Shown: piece after piece, positions 1 through 6,442 of the stretch
Position numbering within the stretch: the stretch's first letter is position 1
Layout: the number at the start of each line of letters is the position of its first letter
Assembly: GCA_040005555.1 (NCBI GenBank)
Contig: JBDTYT010000043.1
Coordinates: forward strand, 1 to 13,368
From: JBDTYT01 sp040005555
GTDB lineage: Bacteria > Actinomycetota > UBA4738 > HRBIN12
Direction of reading: 5' to 3'
Length of the DNA stretch: 13,368 nucleotides
Notes under the pieces: model-generated
What the model was told of the DNA's origin: nothing
What the model saw: the letters and a program-made list of their open reading frames with translations, nothing else
Databases searched by the model: none
Position numbers and translations under genes: made by a program

Positions 1-780
1 GAACTGCAGGATCGGGAAGTGGTCCTGCGCGCCCTGTCGAATCGGATGGCCGAGGAGCGGCAGGACGAGCGCCTCCAGATCGCGGCTTTCCTGCACGACG
101 ACCTGGCTCAACACCTGTTCCGTCTCTCGATCCAGGTAGATGTCGCCCGGCGGCATCTCGCTTCGGGGAAACTTGACGAGACCGAGCTCACGCTCGAGGA
201 GATTAGAGAGACGAAGAACAGGACGTCCGACCGCATCCGAGCGCTGATCCGAGATCTGCATCGGTCACCGCTGGGACGGGCGGGATTGGCGGAAGCGCTC
301 CACAGCTTCATCGCAGAGACCGGACGCGAATCGAACGTGAAGTTCCACACGGACATCGACGAGGTCGAGCTCCCAGCCCCGATCGCGCTGCTGCTGTACC
401 ACATCGCTCGCGAGGGGGTCATGAACGGCCTGAAGCACGCGAACGCCACGAACATGTGGCTGAACGTGCGGCTCGACGGCGATCTGGTCGAGTTGGTCCT
501 TCGGGACGATGGTGCCGGGTTCGACTCCGATCTGCCCGGACCCGAGGGGCACTACGGCTTGACCATGATGCGGGAGCGGGCGCTCGTGGGTGGTGGCACG
601 TACGAGCTCAAGAGCGCTGTGGGCGAGGGGACCTCGATCACCGTTCGGTTCCCCACATCGTGGTTGCAAGAGGAAGCGCAGGGAACTCCGGCTACCTCGT
701 CGACGCCCGCCGCTTCCGGTGGGCCCCCCGCTTCGACCTCGGCCCCGCTCGACTCGTCTGAGGAATCCGTCCTCGCATGA
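1..780 (+). CDS. Sensor histidine kinase, NarL/DesK-type (HisKA_3 + HATPase_c), 5' end outside window
   Basis: The frame is open from base 1, so the sensor part lies upstream and only the catalytic core (259 codons) is seen. The dimerisation/phosphoacceptor helix contains LHDDLAQ, with the likely phosphorylated His encoded at 94-96. The ATPase domain follows: an N-box (REGVMNGLKHA, Asn at 424-426), a G1 box (DDGAGFD, about 505-525) and a G2 box (GHYGL, about 547-561). This order and the H-box type are those of HisKA_3 kinases, which phosphorylate LuxR/NarL-type response regulators; the partner is not in the window. The last ~35 residues are a Pro/Ser/Thr/Ala-rich tail with no domain. That tail is encoded by the same 89 bases that encode the C-terminus of the minus-strand DUF5317 gene. 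The family call is firm; the signal sensed is unknown. Confidence 0.9.
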   Translation, partial: ELQDREVVLRALSNRMAEERQDERLQIAAFLHDDLAQHLFRLSIQVDVARRHLASGKLDETELTLEEIRETKNRTSDRIRALIRDLHRSPLGRAGLAEALHSFIAETGRESNVKFHTDIDEVELPAPIALLLYHIAREGVMNGLKHANATNMWLNVRLDGDLVELVLRDDGAGFDSDLPGPEGHYGLTMMRERALVGGGTYELKSAVGEGTSITVRFPTSWLQEEAQGTPATSSTPAASGGPPASTSAPLDSSEESVLA

Positions 781-1300
781 CCGCCACGATCAGCCACACG
801 ACCCCGGCGTAGACGAACACGTCACCCAGGCTCACCACCTGCTTGATCGGTCCTCCCACCGGGATCACGTCCGCCAGCGGTGTGAGGACGTCGTCGTCCG
901 TGAGCAGATGGTGCTTCGCCGCTCCCTCATCGATCAGCACCTGGAGCACGTCGCCTTGACCGGATGACTCCAGCGCACCGCGGCTCACCGGCATCCCGCC
1001 GTTCGACGCGATCACCAACAGGTTCAGCGCGAGGCCGGCGAAGACCAGCGGCACGCCTGCGAGGCGGATGTTCAGCGCCGCGAATACGAGCAGCAATACG
1101 TATGAGCAGCTCAGCACGGCGGTCCTGACAACGAGGTCCGTCCCGGTTGCACCGTCGGGCAGTGGGACGAACTGGAGCGCGAGCCCCGCGACGGCGAGCC
1201 ATGACCAGCGCAGGTGGAGTTGCTCGAACCGGCGGACGCGACCGCCGAACACATAACCGAGGAGGAAGGCGAGGAGGATGACGGCGGCGAAAAGGATCAT
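692..1300 (-). CDS. DUF5317-family integral membrane protein
   Basis: This 202-residue protein has about five hydrophobic segments: residues 1-20, a segment beginning LRWSWLAVAG, one around SCSYVLLLVFAALN, one ending LLVIASNGGMPV, and one in GDVFVYAGVVWLIVAVM. The NGGMPV motif after a membrane helix and the late GDVF motif before the last helix match what I recall of DUF5317, a family of unknown function in Actinomycetota and related phyla. The C-terminus is a basic Arg/Lys-rich tail, expected on the cytoplasmic side. The ATG at 1300 immediately precedes the first membrane helix, and a minus-strand TAGCCT at 1313-1318 lies 12 bases upstream, which implies a very short leader. It is divergent from the NERD helicase gene and its last 89 bases overlap the kinase gene on the other strand. 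No function can be assigned. Confidence 0.8.
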   Translation of the reverse strand: MILFAAVILLAFLLGYVFGGRVRRFEQLHLRWSWLAVAGLALQFVPLPDGATGTDLVVRTAVLSCSYVLLLVFAALNIRLAGVPLVFAGLALNLLVIASNGGMPVSRGALESSGQGDVLQVLIDEGAAKHHLLTDDDVLTPLADVIPVGGPIKQVVSLGDVFVYAGVVWLIVAVMRGRIPQTSRAGPRSKRGAHRKRRASTR

Positions 1301-1312
1301 CTCGGCGCGCAG

Positions 1313-1322
1313 AGGCTAGCAT
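1313..1322. promoter_or_regulatory. Overlapping back-to-back -10 elements (bidirectional promoter)
   Basis: The 28-base gap between the two divergent genes contains AGGCTAGCAT. Read on the plus strand, TAGCAT (1317-1322) ends 6 bases before the ATG at 1329. Read on the minus strand, TAGCCT (1318-1313) ends 12 bases before the ATG at 1300. The two hexamers share two bases and are centred on the palindrome GCTAGC. No convincing -35 is seen for either direction. The -10 assignment is inferred from position and consensus only. Confidence 0.5.
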
Positions 1323-1328
1323 CCGGCC

Positions 1329-2996
1329 ATGGCGCGGATGGTGCCCTTCCCCATGCTGCCGACCGACAGCAGCGCCGAACGTCGTTTGTACGAAGGCTTC
1401 CTCGAGCAGCTCGACGACGCCTACGTCGTCTATCACAGCGTCGACTGGGTCCTGGCCGACGCGAGGGGCAAGAAGGTGGAAGGGGAAGCCGACTTCGTGA
1501 TCGCGCATCCCGTCGACGGAGTGCTGGCGCTCGAGGTGAAGGGCGCGCGGCTTTCGTACGATCCCGCGACCCGCCGGTGGAGTCAATCCGGCAGGAGCGG
1601 CACCCACGATCTGGGCGAGGATCCATTCCACCAGGCCAAGGATGAGATGCACTCGCTCGTCGAGATCCTCTCGGCTCAGCCGTGGTGGGAGCGGTGGATG
1701 CCGTCGTACGGATACGGCGTCGCGATGCCGGATGGCACGTACGACGCTCCCGCGCACCCGGGCGCGCCGGCCGAGATCGTGATCGACCGCGGCGACCTGC
1801 ACCGGCTGACCGAGCGTGTGCCCGAGGTCATGCGCTACTGGCGCCGCTCGGGGCGGACCTTCGGTGCCGAGGGCATGGACGCGCTCGCGATGGCGCTCGG
1901 CTACCGAGTCGAGGTTCGCACGCCGCTCAAGCTGGCGTTCTCCGACGAGGACAAGAAGATCGTCGAGCTTACCGACGACCAAGCGTGGATCCTGGCGTTC
2001 ATCACGCATCGACACCGCGCCGCTGTGACCGGCCCGGCCGGCAGCGGCAAGACGATGCTCGCGATCTCGATCGCGAAGCGCCTGGAGACGGCGGGCCAGC
2101 GAGCGCTGCTCACCTGTTTCAACGAGGGACTCGCCGAGCATCTGCGCGCGTCGACGACCGAGCTCCCAGCCCTCGACGTTCGGCATTTTCACCAGCTGTG
2201 CGTTGACCTGGCGACCGAAGCCGGGCTCACGCTGCCCGAGGTTTCGGAGGACACCGAGCACGAGTACTTCGAGCGGGTCCTGCCCGAGCTGCTCTCGGAG
2301 GCGGCCGCGAAGCTCGGTCCTCGGTACGACGCGATCGTCGTGGACGAGGCGCAGGATTTCCGCGAGTGGTGGTGGCCCGCGCTGCTCGCGCTCCACGTGG
2401 ATCCGGACGAAGGCATGCTGTACCTGTTCGCCGACGACAACCAGAACATGTACGGCGGCGTGCTGCCGGTGGACGACGAAGCGCAGCTCCCGCCGCTGCG
2501 GGCGAACCTGCGCAACACGAAGGCGATCGGAGAGTTCGTTTCGATCTTCTACGACGGACGGACACGACCGCTCGCGAAGGGGCCCGAGGGGCGCCCGCCG
2601 CAGATCCTCGGCTACCGCGACGAGGAGGACTTGGCCCATCTGCTCGGCGTCGTCCTGACGAACCTGGTCGAGGAGGAGCACGTGCCCCTCGAGGACATCG
2701 TGGTGCTCACCCCTTCGGGACCGTCGAAGAGCTCGCTGCGGCGCCGCGGCGTCGTCAAGGGCTTCACGCTCTCGGATACCGTCGAGCCGGGCACGGTGCT
2801 CATCGCGAGCGTCCACGCGTTCAAGGGCCTCGAGCGCCCGGTGGTGATCCTCGCGGAGCTCGGCGAAAAGCACCAGGAGGATCTGGCGCGGTATCTGTAC
2901 GTGGGCGGTTCCCGGGCGCGGAACGAGCTCATCGTGCTCGCCCGCGAGGATGTCGCGAAGGAACTTCGCGACCTTGCGCGCGCCCCCGGTCCGTGA
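1329..2996 (+). CDS. NERD nuclease domain fused to UvrD-like superfamily 1 helicase/ATPase
   Basis: 555 residues. An N-terminal NERD domain (about 14-130) shows the nuclease-like pattern E17, GEADF (52-56, D55), LEVKG (E69, K71) and a Gln in FHQAKDE (Q102). The helicase part follows: Q-motif-like LTDDQAWIL (Q218), Walker A GPAGSGKT (235-242), Walker B DEAQD (339-343), motif III FADDNQNMYGG (367-377), motif IV around NLRNT, motif V VHAFKGLE (495-502), and motif VI YVGGSRARNEL (524-534) with arginine fingers. All key ATPase residues are intact. The protein is short for a UvrD-type helicase, so accessory subdomains are reduced. NERD-helicases are thought to act in DNA processing, but their substrates are poorly known. 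The ATG at 1329 is preceded by TAGCAT at a 6-base distance and no Shine-Dalgarno, suggesting a leaderless mRNA; ATG at 1338 is a possible alternative. Confidence 0.9.
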   Translation: MARMVPFPMLPTDSSAERRLYEGFLEQLDDAYVVYHSVDWVLADARGKKVEGEADFVIAHPVDGVLALEVKGARLSYDPATRRWSQSGRSGTHDLGEDPFHQAKDEMHSLVEILSAQPWWERWMPSYGYGVAMPDGTYDAPAHPGAPAEIVIDRGDLHRLTERVPEVMRYWRRSGRTFGAEGMDALAMALGYRVEVRTPLKLAFSDEDKKIVELTDDQAWILAFITHRHRAAVTGPAGSGKTMLAISIAKRLETAGQRALLTCFNEGLAEHLRASTTELPALDVRHFHQLCVDLATEAGLTLPEVSEDTEHEYFERVLPELLSEAAAKLGPRYDAIVVDEAQDFREWWWPALLALHVDPDEGMLYLFADDNQNMYGGVLPVDDEAQLPPLRANLRNTKAIGEFVSIFYDGRTRPLAKGPEGRPPQILGYRDEEDLAHLLGVVLTNLVEEEHVPLEDIVVLTPSGPSKSSLRRRGVVKGFTLSDTVEPGTVLIASVHAFKGLERPVVILAELGEKHQEDLARYLYVGGSRARNELIVLAREDVAKELRDLARAPGP

Positions 2997-2998
2997 CG

Positions 2999-3004
2999 CA
3001 TACT
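2999..3004 (+). promoter_or_regulatory. Putative -10 (CATACT) for leaderless amidohydrolase mRNA
   Basis: CATACT ends 8 bases before the GTG at 3013, in the 16-base gap after the helicase gene. A possible -35, TTGCGC, lies at 2974-2979 with a 19-base spacer, longer than ideal. The match to TANNNT is imperfect, so this is weaker than the other sites. Confidence 0.35.
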
Positions 3005-3012
3005 GGGCCGCC

Positions 3013-4074
3013 GTGAGCGTTCGGCATCTGTCTGCCACCGTCCTGCCCGAGGGCGACGACGTGCGCGACCTGTGGGTCGTCGACGACAGGCTGACGTTCG
3101 AGTCTCAGCCCGACGCCGAGGAGCTCGCTCCGGCCGGTGGGTTCGTGTTGCCGGGCCTCGTCGATTGTCACTCGCACCCGAGCATGGACTTCTCGGGCCG
3201 GAACCTGCCCTTCGGCGACACCGAGCTCGTAGCGGCGAACCTGCGCGACCACCTGCGGGCCGGCGAGCTCCTCATCCGAGAGATCGGCTCGGCGGTGCAC
3301 TCCTGGTCGGTGCCCGAGGGGACCGAGATGCCGAGGATCCAACGCTCGGGCCGTTTCCTGGCGCCAAGGGACCGTTACTTCCCGATTCTCGACGGATACA
3401 CAGAACCCAACGAGGCCGTCACCGTCGCGATCGCGCAGGTCGAGTCGGGCGTTCGATGGGTCAAGCTCATCGCCGATTGGCCGGGGCAGGGCGGCTTCAC
3501 GCTGAACTACCCGCCCGAGGTGCTCGCCGCCGTGGTGGCGGCCGTTCATGAGCGCAACGCGCGGGTGAGCGTGCACGCGCCCTCGGCGATCGGTGCACGC
3601 GCGGCAGTCGAGGCCGGCGTCGACTCGGTCGAGCACGGCAACATGACGTCCGCCGACGTGCTCGCCACGATGGCCGAACGAGGGACGGCCCTCATCCCGA
3701 CGGTCGCGTTCATCGAAGGCTTCGCGGTGCAGGCGGCGGGCACGCCGATGGGTGATGCAATGGCCGAGGCACTTGCGAACACGCGGTCCCTGCTCGTCAC
3801 GGCCGCGCGCCTCGGCGTCCCCGTGCTGGCCGGGACCGACGCGCTGCCGTTCGGCTCGGTCCCGCTCGAGATCGACGCGCTCGTGCGCCACGGGCTCCAG
3901 CCCGCGACCGCACTCGCGGCCGCGACCACGGCCGCCCGAGCGTTCCTCGGCGAGCCGGGTCTCGACGAGGGGGCACCCGCGGACCTGCTCGTGTACCGAC
4001 ACGACCCCCGCGAGGATCCGGCGCTCCTCCGGTCGCCCGAGATCGTGATGTTCGGCGGCCGCCGGGTGAGGTAG
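3013..4074 (+). CDS. Metal-dependent amidohydrolase (imidazolonepropionase/prolidase-like)
   Basis: 353 residues with the complete amidohydrolase metal-site signature: HSH (H53, H55) after the GxVLPGLVDC strand, K151 in WVKLIADW at the position of the bridging carboxylated lysine, H188 in VHAP, H208 in EHG, and D276 in GTDALP. The C-terminus returns to the composite beta domain (DLLVYRHDP ... FGGRRVR). The family hydrolyses amide or ring C-N bonds; the subset with a bridging Lys and EHG includes Xaa-Pro dipeptidases and imidazolonepropionases. The substrate cannot be read from sequence. The frame is open further 5', to an ATG at 2950 inside the helicase gene. The GTG at 3013 is preferred because it begins the first beta strand and sits just downstream of CATACT. 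No signal peptide, so cytoplasmic. Confidence 0.85.
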   Translation: MSVRHLSATVLPEGDDVRDLWVVDDRLTFESQPDAEELAPAGGFVLPGLVDCHSHPSMDFSGRNLPFGDTELVAANLRDHLRAGELLIREIGSAVHSWSVPEGTEMPRIQRSGRFLAPRDRYFPILDGYTEPNEAVTVAIAQVESGVRWVKLIADWPGQGGFTLNYPPEVLAAVVAAVHERNARVSVHAPSAIGARAAVEAGVDSVEHGNMTSADVLATMAERGTALIPTVAFIEGFAVQAAGTPMGDAMAEALANTRSLLVTAARLGVPVLAGTDALPFGSVPLEIDALVRHGLQPATALAAATTAARAFLGEPGLDEGAPADLLVYRHDPREDPALLRSPEIVMFGGRRVR

Positions 4075-4166
4075 AGGGACAAAACTATGCCGTCGGCGAA
4101 CCGACTCGCACGATCAATAGAGAACCTCCCGTCCGTAGGTCTTGCGTTAGTCGGGTTGATCTCGAG

Positions 4167-4172
4167 AGGAGG
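4167..4172 (+). promoter_or_regulatory. Strong Shine-Dalgarno (AGGAGG) that sets an ATA start
   Basis: AGGAGG is followed by a 6-base spacer and then the codon ATA at 4179. No ATG, GTG or TTG lies in frame at a suitable distance; the next in-frame start codon is GTG at 4212, which has no Shine-Dalgarno of its own. This is the best ribosome-binding site in the first 10 kb. Confidence 0.6.
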
Positions 4173-4178
4173 CGCGTC

Positions 4179-4682
4179 ATAAAGCAGGGCTGGCGAACCA
4201 CGCGCGGTCGTGTGCCGGCCATCGTCGTGTTGGTGCTCAGCAGCGTTGCATGCAGCAGCGGCTCGCCCGTCCTCGGCAGTGCGTTCCAGAGCAGAGTCGT
4301 AGCAGTGTGCGAGTCGGCCCTCGCGCAGAAGAAAGCTCTAGGGCCGTTCCCGTTCCCGGACTTCAACCCTACGGCGCCCGACCTGTCGAAGCTCCCGGAC
4401 ATCGCTCGGTCCGAAGCGAAGACGGTGGAGATCTTCCAGACGTGGATGGCCCGGATGCAGGCCTTGGGTCAACCACCCACGGGCCAGGCTGAGTGGGCCG
4501 ACGTCCTGAGAGCGCTCGGGAGCCATGTTCGGATCATCGTCGAGCAGCAGGCGGCCGCGGCGCGCAGCGACGGCCAGACCTTCACCAAGGACTACTACGA
4601 GGGCAACAAGGCTCAGGAGGATATGGTGCGGGCGTCCGATGCGGCCGGCGTACCGATCTGCGCGACCGCTGCGGGCGCCTAA
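4179..4682 (+). CDS. Small secreted lipoprotein of unknown function, apparent ATA start
   Basis: Read from ATA, the protein has 167 residues. It has a good lipoprotein signal peptide: a basic n-region with K2, R6, R9 and R11, a hydrophobic core VPAIVVLVL, and a lipobox-like SSVAC giving lipidated C25. Two further cysteines (C44 in VCESAL, C161 in VPICA) could form a disulfide outside the membrane. The mature part is mainly helical by eye, with a Pro-rich stretch (GPFPFPDFNPTAPD) near residues 55-68. Starting instead at GTG 4212 would remove every positive charge of the n-region, which argues for the upstream start. A single-base sequencing or assembly error (ATA for ATG) is an alternative. 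I recognise no named domain. It has its own ribosome-binding site and a terminator-like hairpin at its end, so it is probably transcribed alone. Confidence 0.7.
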   Translation: MKQGWRTTRGRVPAIVVLVLSSVACSSGSPVLGSAFQSRVVAVCESALAQKKALGPFPFPDFNPTAPDLSKLPDIARSEAKTVEIFQTWMARMQALGQPPTGQAEWADVLRALGSHVRIIVEQQAAAARSDGQTFTKDYYEGNKAQEDMVRASDAAGVPICATAAGA

Positions 4683-4719
4683 GACCCAAGCGATCGAGAC
4701 GGGGCGGGCTAGGGTCTTT
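4681..4719 (+). terminator. Candidate intrinsic terminator after the lipoprotein gene
   Basis: AAGACCC (4681-4687), overlapping the TAA stop, pairs with GGGTCTT (4712-4718). After an A-A mismatch the stem continues with AGC (4689-4691) pairing with GCT (4708-4710), and a 16-base loop follows. The stem is followed by only one more T and then CC, so the U-tract is weak. It lies 15 bases before the -10 of the next gene, which fits insulation of the leaderless promoter. Confidence 0.45.
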
Positions 4720-4733
4720 CCGTTCTCTCGACG

Positions 4734-4739
4734 TAGCAT
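4734..4739 (+). promoter_or_regulatory. Putative -10 (TAGCAT) for leaderless DUF2236 mRNA
   Basis: TAGCAT ends exactly 6 bases before the ATG at 4746 and is identical in sequence and spacing to the hexamer upstream of the NERD helicase. No Shine-Dalgarno and no clear -35 are visible. Confidence 0.5.
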
Positions 4740-4745
4740 CGTGTG

Positions 4746-5639
4746 ATGGAGTCGACGCGTGATCTCGGTTTCTTCGGACCCGGCAGCGTGTCCTGGCAGG
4801 TCCATCGCGAAGTGACCGTGCTGTTCGGTGGCGCTCGTGCCGTGCTGATGCAAGCGGCTCACCCGCTGGTGATCGCGGGCGCACGCGAGTCGGGTTTCTA
4901 CGAGCGCAATCCGTGGAAGCGGCTGCAGCGCACGCTGATCCTCACGTACACGATCACGTTCGGCACGAAGGCGGAGGCGCTTGCCGCGGCCGAACGCATC
5001 AACGACGTGCACACGCGGATCAAGGGTGTCGACCCCGAGACCGGCCTGCCGTATGACGCGCTCGATCCCGAGCTGCTGCTGTGGGTGCACGCCTGCCTTG
5101 TCGACAGCGCCCTTCTGTTCGAGGAGCTCACGGTCGGTAAGCTCGACGCCGCCGGGCGCCAGCGGTTCCACGAGGAGCAGATGCTCGCGGCCGAGATGGT
5201 GAAGGTCCCTCGCGAGATCATCCCGCCGACGGTCGCCGACCTCCGCGCGTACGTCCGTGGCATGGCCGCCGGGAACGAGCTGCGGGTCACCGACTCAGCC
5301 CGCAAGGTGGCGGAGCTGTTCATGGACCCGCCCAAGGAAGCGGAGTGGAGGCCGATCCTGCGCGGTGTGTCGAGGCTCGCGTTCGCCACGCTGCCACCAC
5401 CGCTGCGCGATGCCTACGGGTTCCGGGTCGGACCGGCCAAAGAGCTCGCGATGCGCGCGACGTTCGTGGCAACGAGGTTCGCTCGGCCGCTGCTCCCGCC
5501 GAAGTATCGATACATCGCGCCGTACGCAGCGTGGCGGATGCGTCAGCGTGGCAAGGAACCGCCGCCGGATCTTGAGGAGGCCCACCGCCGCGCCGGCATC
5601 CGCCTCGATCGCGCGAAGAGCATCTCGGGCCCCGGATAG
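4746..5639 (+). CDS. DUF2236 / MpaB-family oxygenase-like protein
   Basis: 297 residues. The sequence matches the DUF2236 family, which includes fungal MpaB and the haem b-dependent rubber oxygenase (latex clearing protein). Visible landmarks are GPGSVSWQVHREV at the N-terminus, MQAAHPLVIAG (H39), DVHTRIKG (H89) and WVHACLVDS (H115, D120); the conserved histidines are candidate haem ligands or active-site residues. The length is normal for the bacterial short form, and no signal peptide is seen, so it is probably cytoplasmic or membrane-associated. The reaction is unknown; oxidative cleavage of a lipid or isoprenoid would fit the family. ATG 4746 is preferred over the adjacent GTG 4743 because of its spacing from TAGCAT at 4734-4739. 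The stop TAG (5637-5639) forms part of the next gene's -10. Confidence 0.88.
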   Translation: MESTRDLGFFGPGSVSWQVHREVTVLFGGARAVLMQAAHPLVIAGARESGFYERNPWKRLQRTLILTYTITFGTKAEALAAAERINDVHTRIKGVDPETGLPYDALDPELLLWVHACLVDSALLFEELTVGKLDAAGRQRFHEEQMLAAEMVKVPREIIPPTVADLRAYVRGMAAGNELRVTDSARKVAELFMDPPKEAEWRPILRGVSRLAFATLPPPLRDAYGFRVGPAKELAMRATFVATRFARPLLPPKYRYIAPYAAWRMRQRGKEPPPDLEEAHRRAGIRLDRAKSISGPG

Positions 5640-5642
5640 ACT
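5637..5642 (+). promoter_or_regulatory. Putative -10 (TAGACT) for HAD gene, starting with the upstream stop codon
   Basis: TAGACT begins with the TAG stop of the DUF2236 gene and ends 8 bases before the GTG at 5651. The 11-base intergenic gap holds no Shine-Dalgarno. A leaderless transcript starting at or near the GTG is inferred. Confidence 0.45.
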
Positions 5643-5650
5643 CGGGCATC

Positions 5651-6433
5651 GTGGGAGGCCTCGCGTTCGACGGCCTGTTGCTCGACATCGACGGCGTGCT
5701 CGCGGTGTCGTGGGAAGCGCTGCCGGGAGCGGTCGAGACGCTCGCCTGGCTCCGAGCGGAGAACGTTCCGTTCCGGCTCATCACGAACACCACCACACAC
5801 ACGCGAGCCGACCTGGCCTCGACGCTTCGTGACGCCGGGTTCGAGGTCGATGCCTCTGAGATCGTGACCGCCGTCGTCGCCACCGCGACCTACCTGCGCG
5901 AATATCATCCGGGCGCCCGCGTGTTCCTGCTCACCGACGGCGACGCGCGCGCCGACCTCGAAGGTGTGGAGCTCGTCGAGGATCGGGCGGATGTTGTGGT
6001 CCTCGGCGGAGCGAGCGACGACTTCTCGTACAGGACCTTGAACCACGTGTTCCAGATGTTGATGGACGGCGCCGAGCTCGTCGGCATGCACCGAAACCTG
6101 TACTGGAAGACCGCCGAGGGGTGGGAGCTCGACGGCGGCGCGTACATCGCGGGGCTCGAAGCGGCGACGGGGCGAGCGGCCGTGATCTGCGGGAAACCCT
6201 CGACGGCGTACTTCGCGTCGGCGCTCGCGATGCTCGGGGTGCCCGCCCAGCGGACCGCCATGGTCGGGGACGACCTGGAGAACGACGTGCTCGGCGCGCA
6301 GGCCGCCGGGCTCACCGGGGTGCTCGTCCGCACCGGCAAGTTCCGGCCCGAGGATCTCGAGCGCGCCGACGGATCACCGGACGTGCAGCTCGACTCGATC
6401 GCCGAACTCCCGGGTCTGCTCCGCCCGTCGTAG
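5651..6433 (+). CDS. HAD superfamily IIA phosphatase (NagD/LHPP-like)
   Basis: 260 residues with the full set of HAD motifs: motif I DIDGV (nucleophile D12, D14), motif II ITNTT (T45, N46), motif III lysine in GKPST (K182), and motif IV VGDDLENDV (D207, D208). The large cap inserted between motifs II and III, with GMHRNLYWKT and a Gly-rich DGGAYIAGLE stretch, is the C2 cap of subfamily IIA. It most resembles the TIGR01458/LHPP-like branch, as far as I can judge from memory. Such enzymes dephosphorylate small sugar or nucleotide phosphates or phospho-amino acids; the substrate is not predictable. The GTG start at 5651 is the only start near the first beta strand (FDGLLLDIDG). Soluble and cytoplasmic. 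Its TAG stop begins the -10 hexamer of the methyltransferase gene. Confidence 0.9.
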   Translation: MGGLAFDGLLLDIDGVLAVSWEALPGAVETLAWLRAENVPFRLITNTTTHTRADLASTLRDAGFEVDASEIVTAVVATATYLREYHPGARVFLLTDGDARADLEGVELVEDRADVVVLGGASDDFSYRTLNHVFQMLMDGAELVGMHRNLYWKTAEGWELDGGAYIAGLEAATGRAAVICGKPSTAYFASALAMLGVPAQRTAMVGDDLENDVLGAQAAGLTGVLVRTGKFRPEDLERADGSPDVQLDSIAELPGLLRPS

Positions 6434-6436
6434 GCT
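6431..6436 (+). promoter_or_regulatory. Putative -10 (TAGGCT) for UbiE-type gene, starting with the upstream stop codon
   Basis: TAGGCT begins with the TAG stop of the HAD gene and ends 6 bases before the GTG at 6443, the same distance as at the NERD, DUF2236 and DinB genes. No Shine-Dalgarno is present in the 9-base gap. Confidence 0.5.
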
Positions 6437-6442
6437 CGCGGC

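Noticed and set aside
927..3038. A 703-codon open frame on the minus strand opposite the NERD helicase and end of DUF5317
   Set aside because: It is Arg/His/Leu-rich without any domain and is exactly antisense to a gene with intact motifs; this is a usual artefact of GC-rich codon bias.
4092..4105. Small hairpin GTCGG-CGAA-CCGAC after the amidohydrolase gene
   Set aside because: Five base pairs and no U-tract; could be a weak terminator but is within chance for this GC content.
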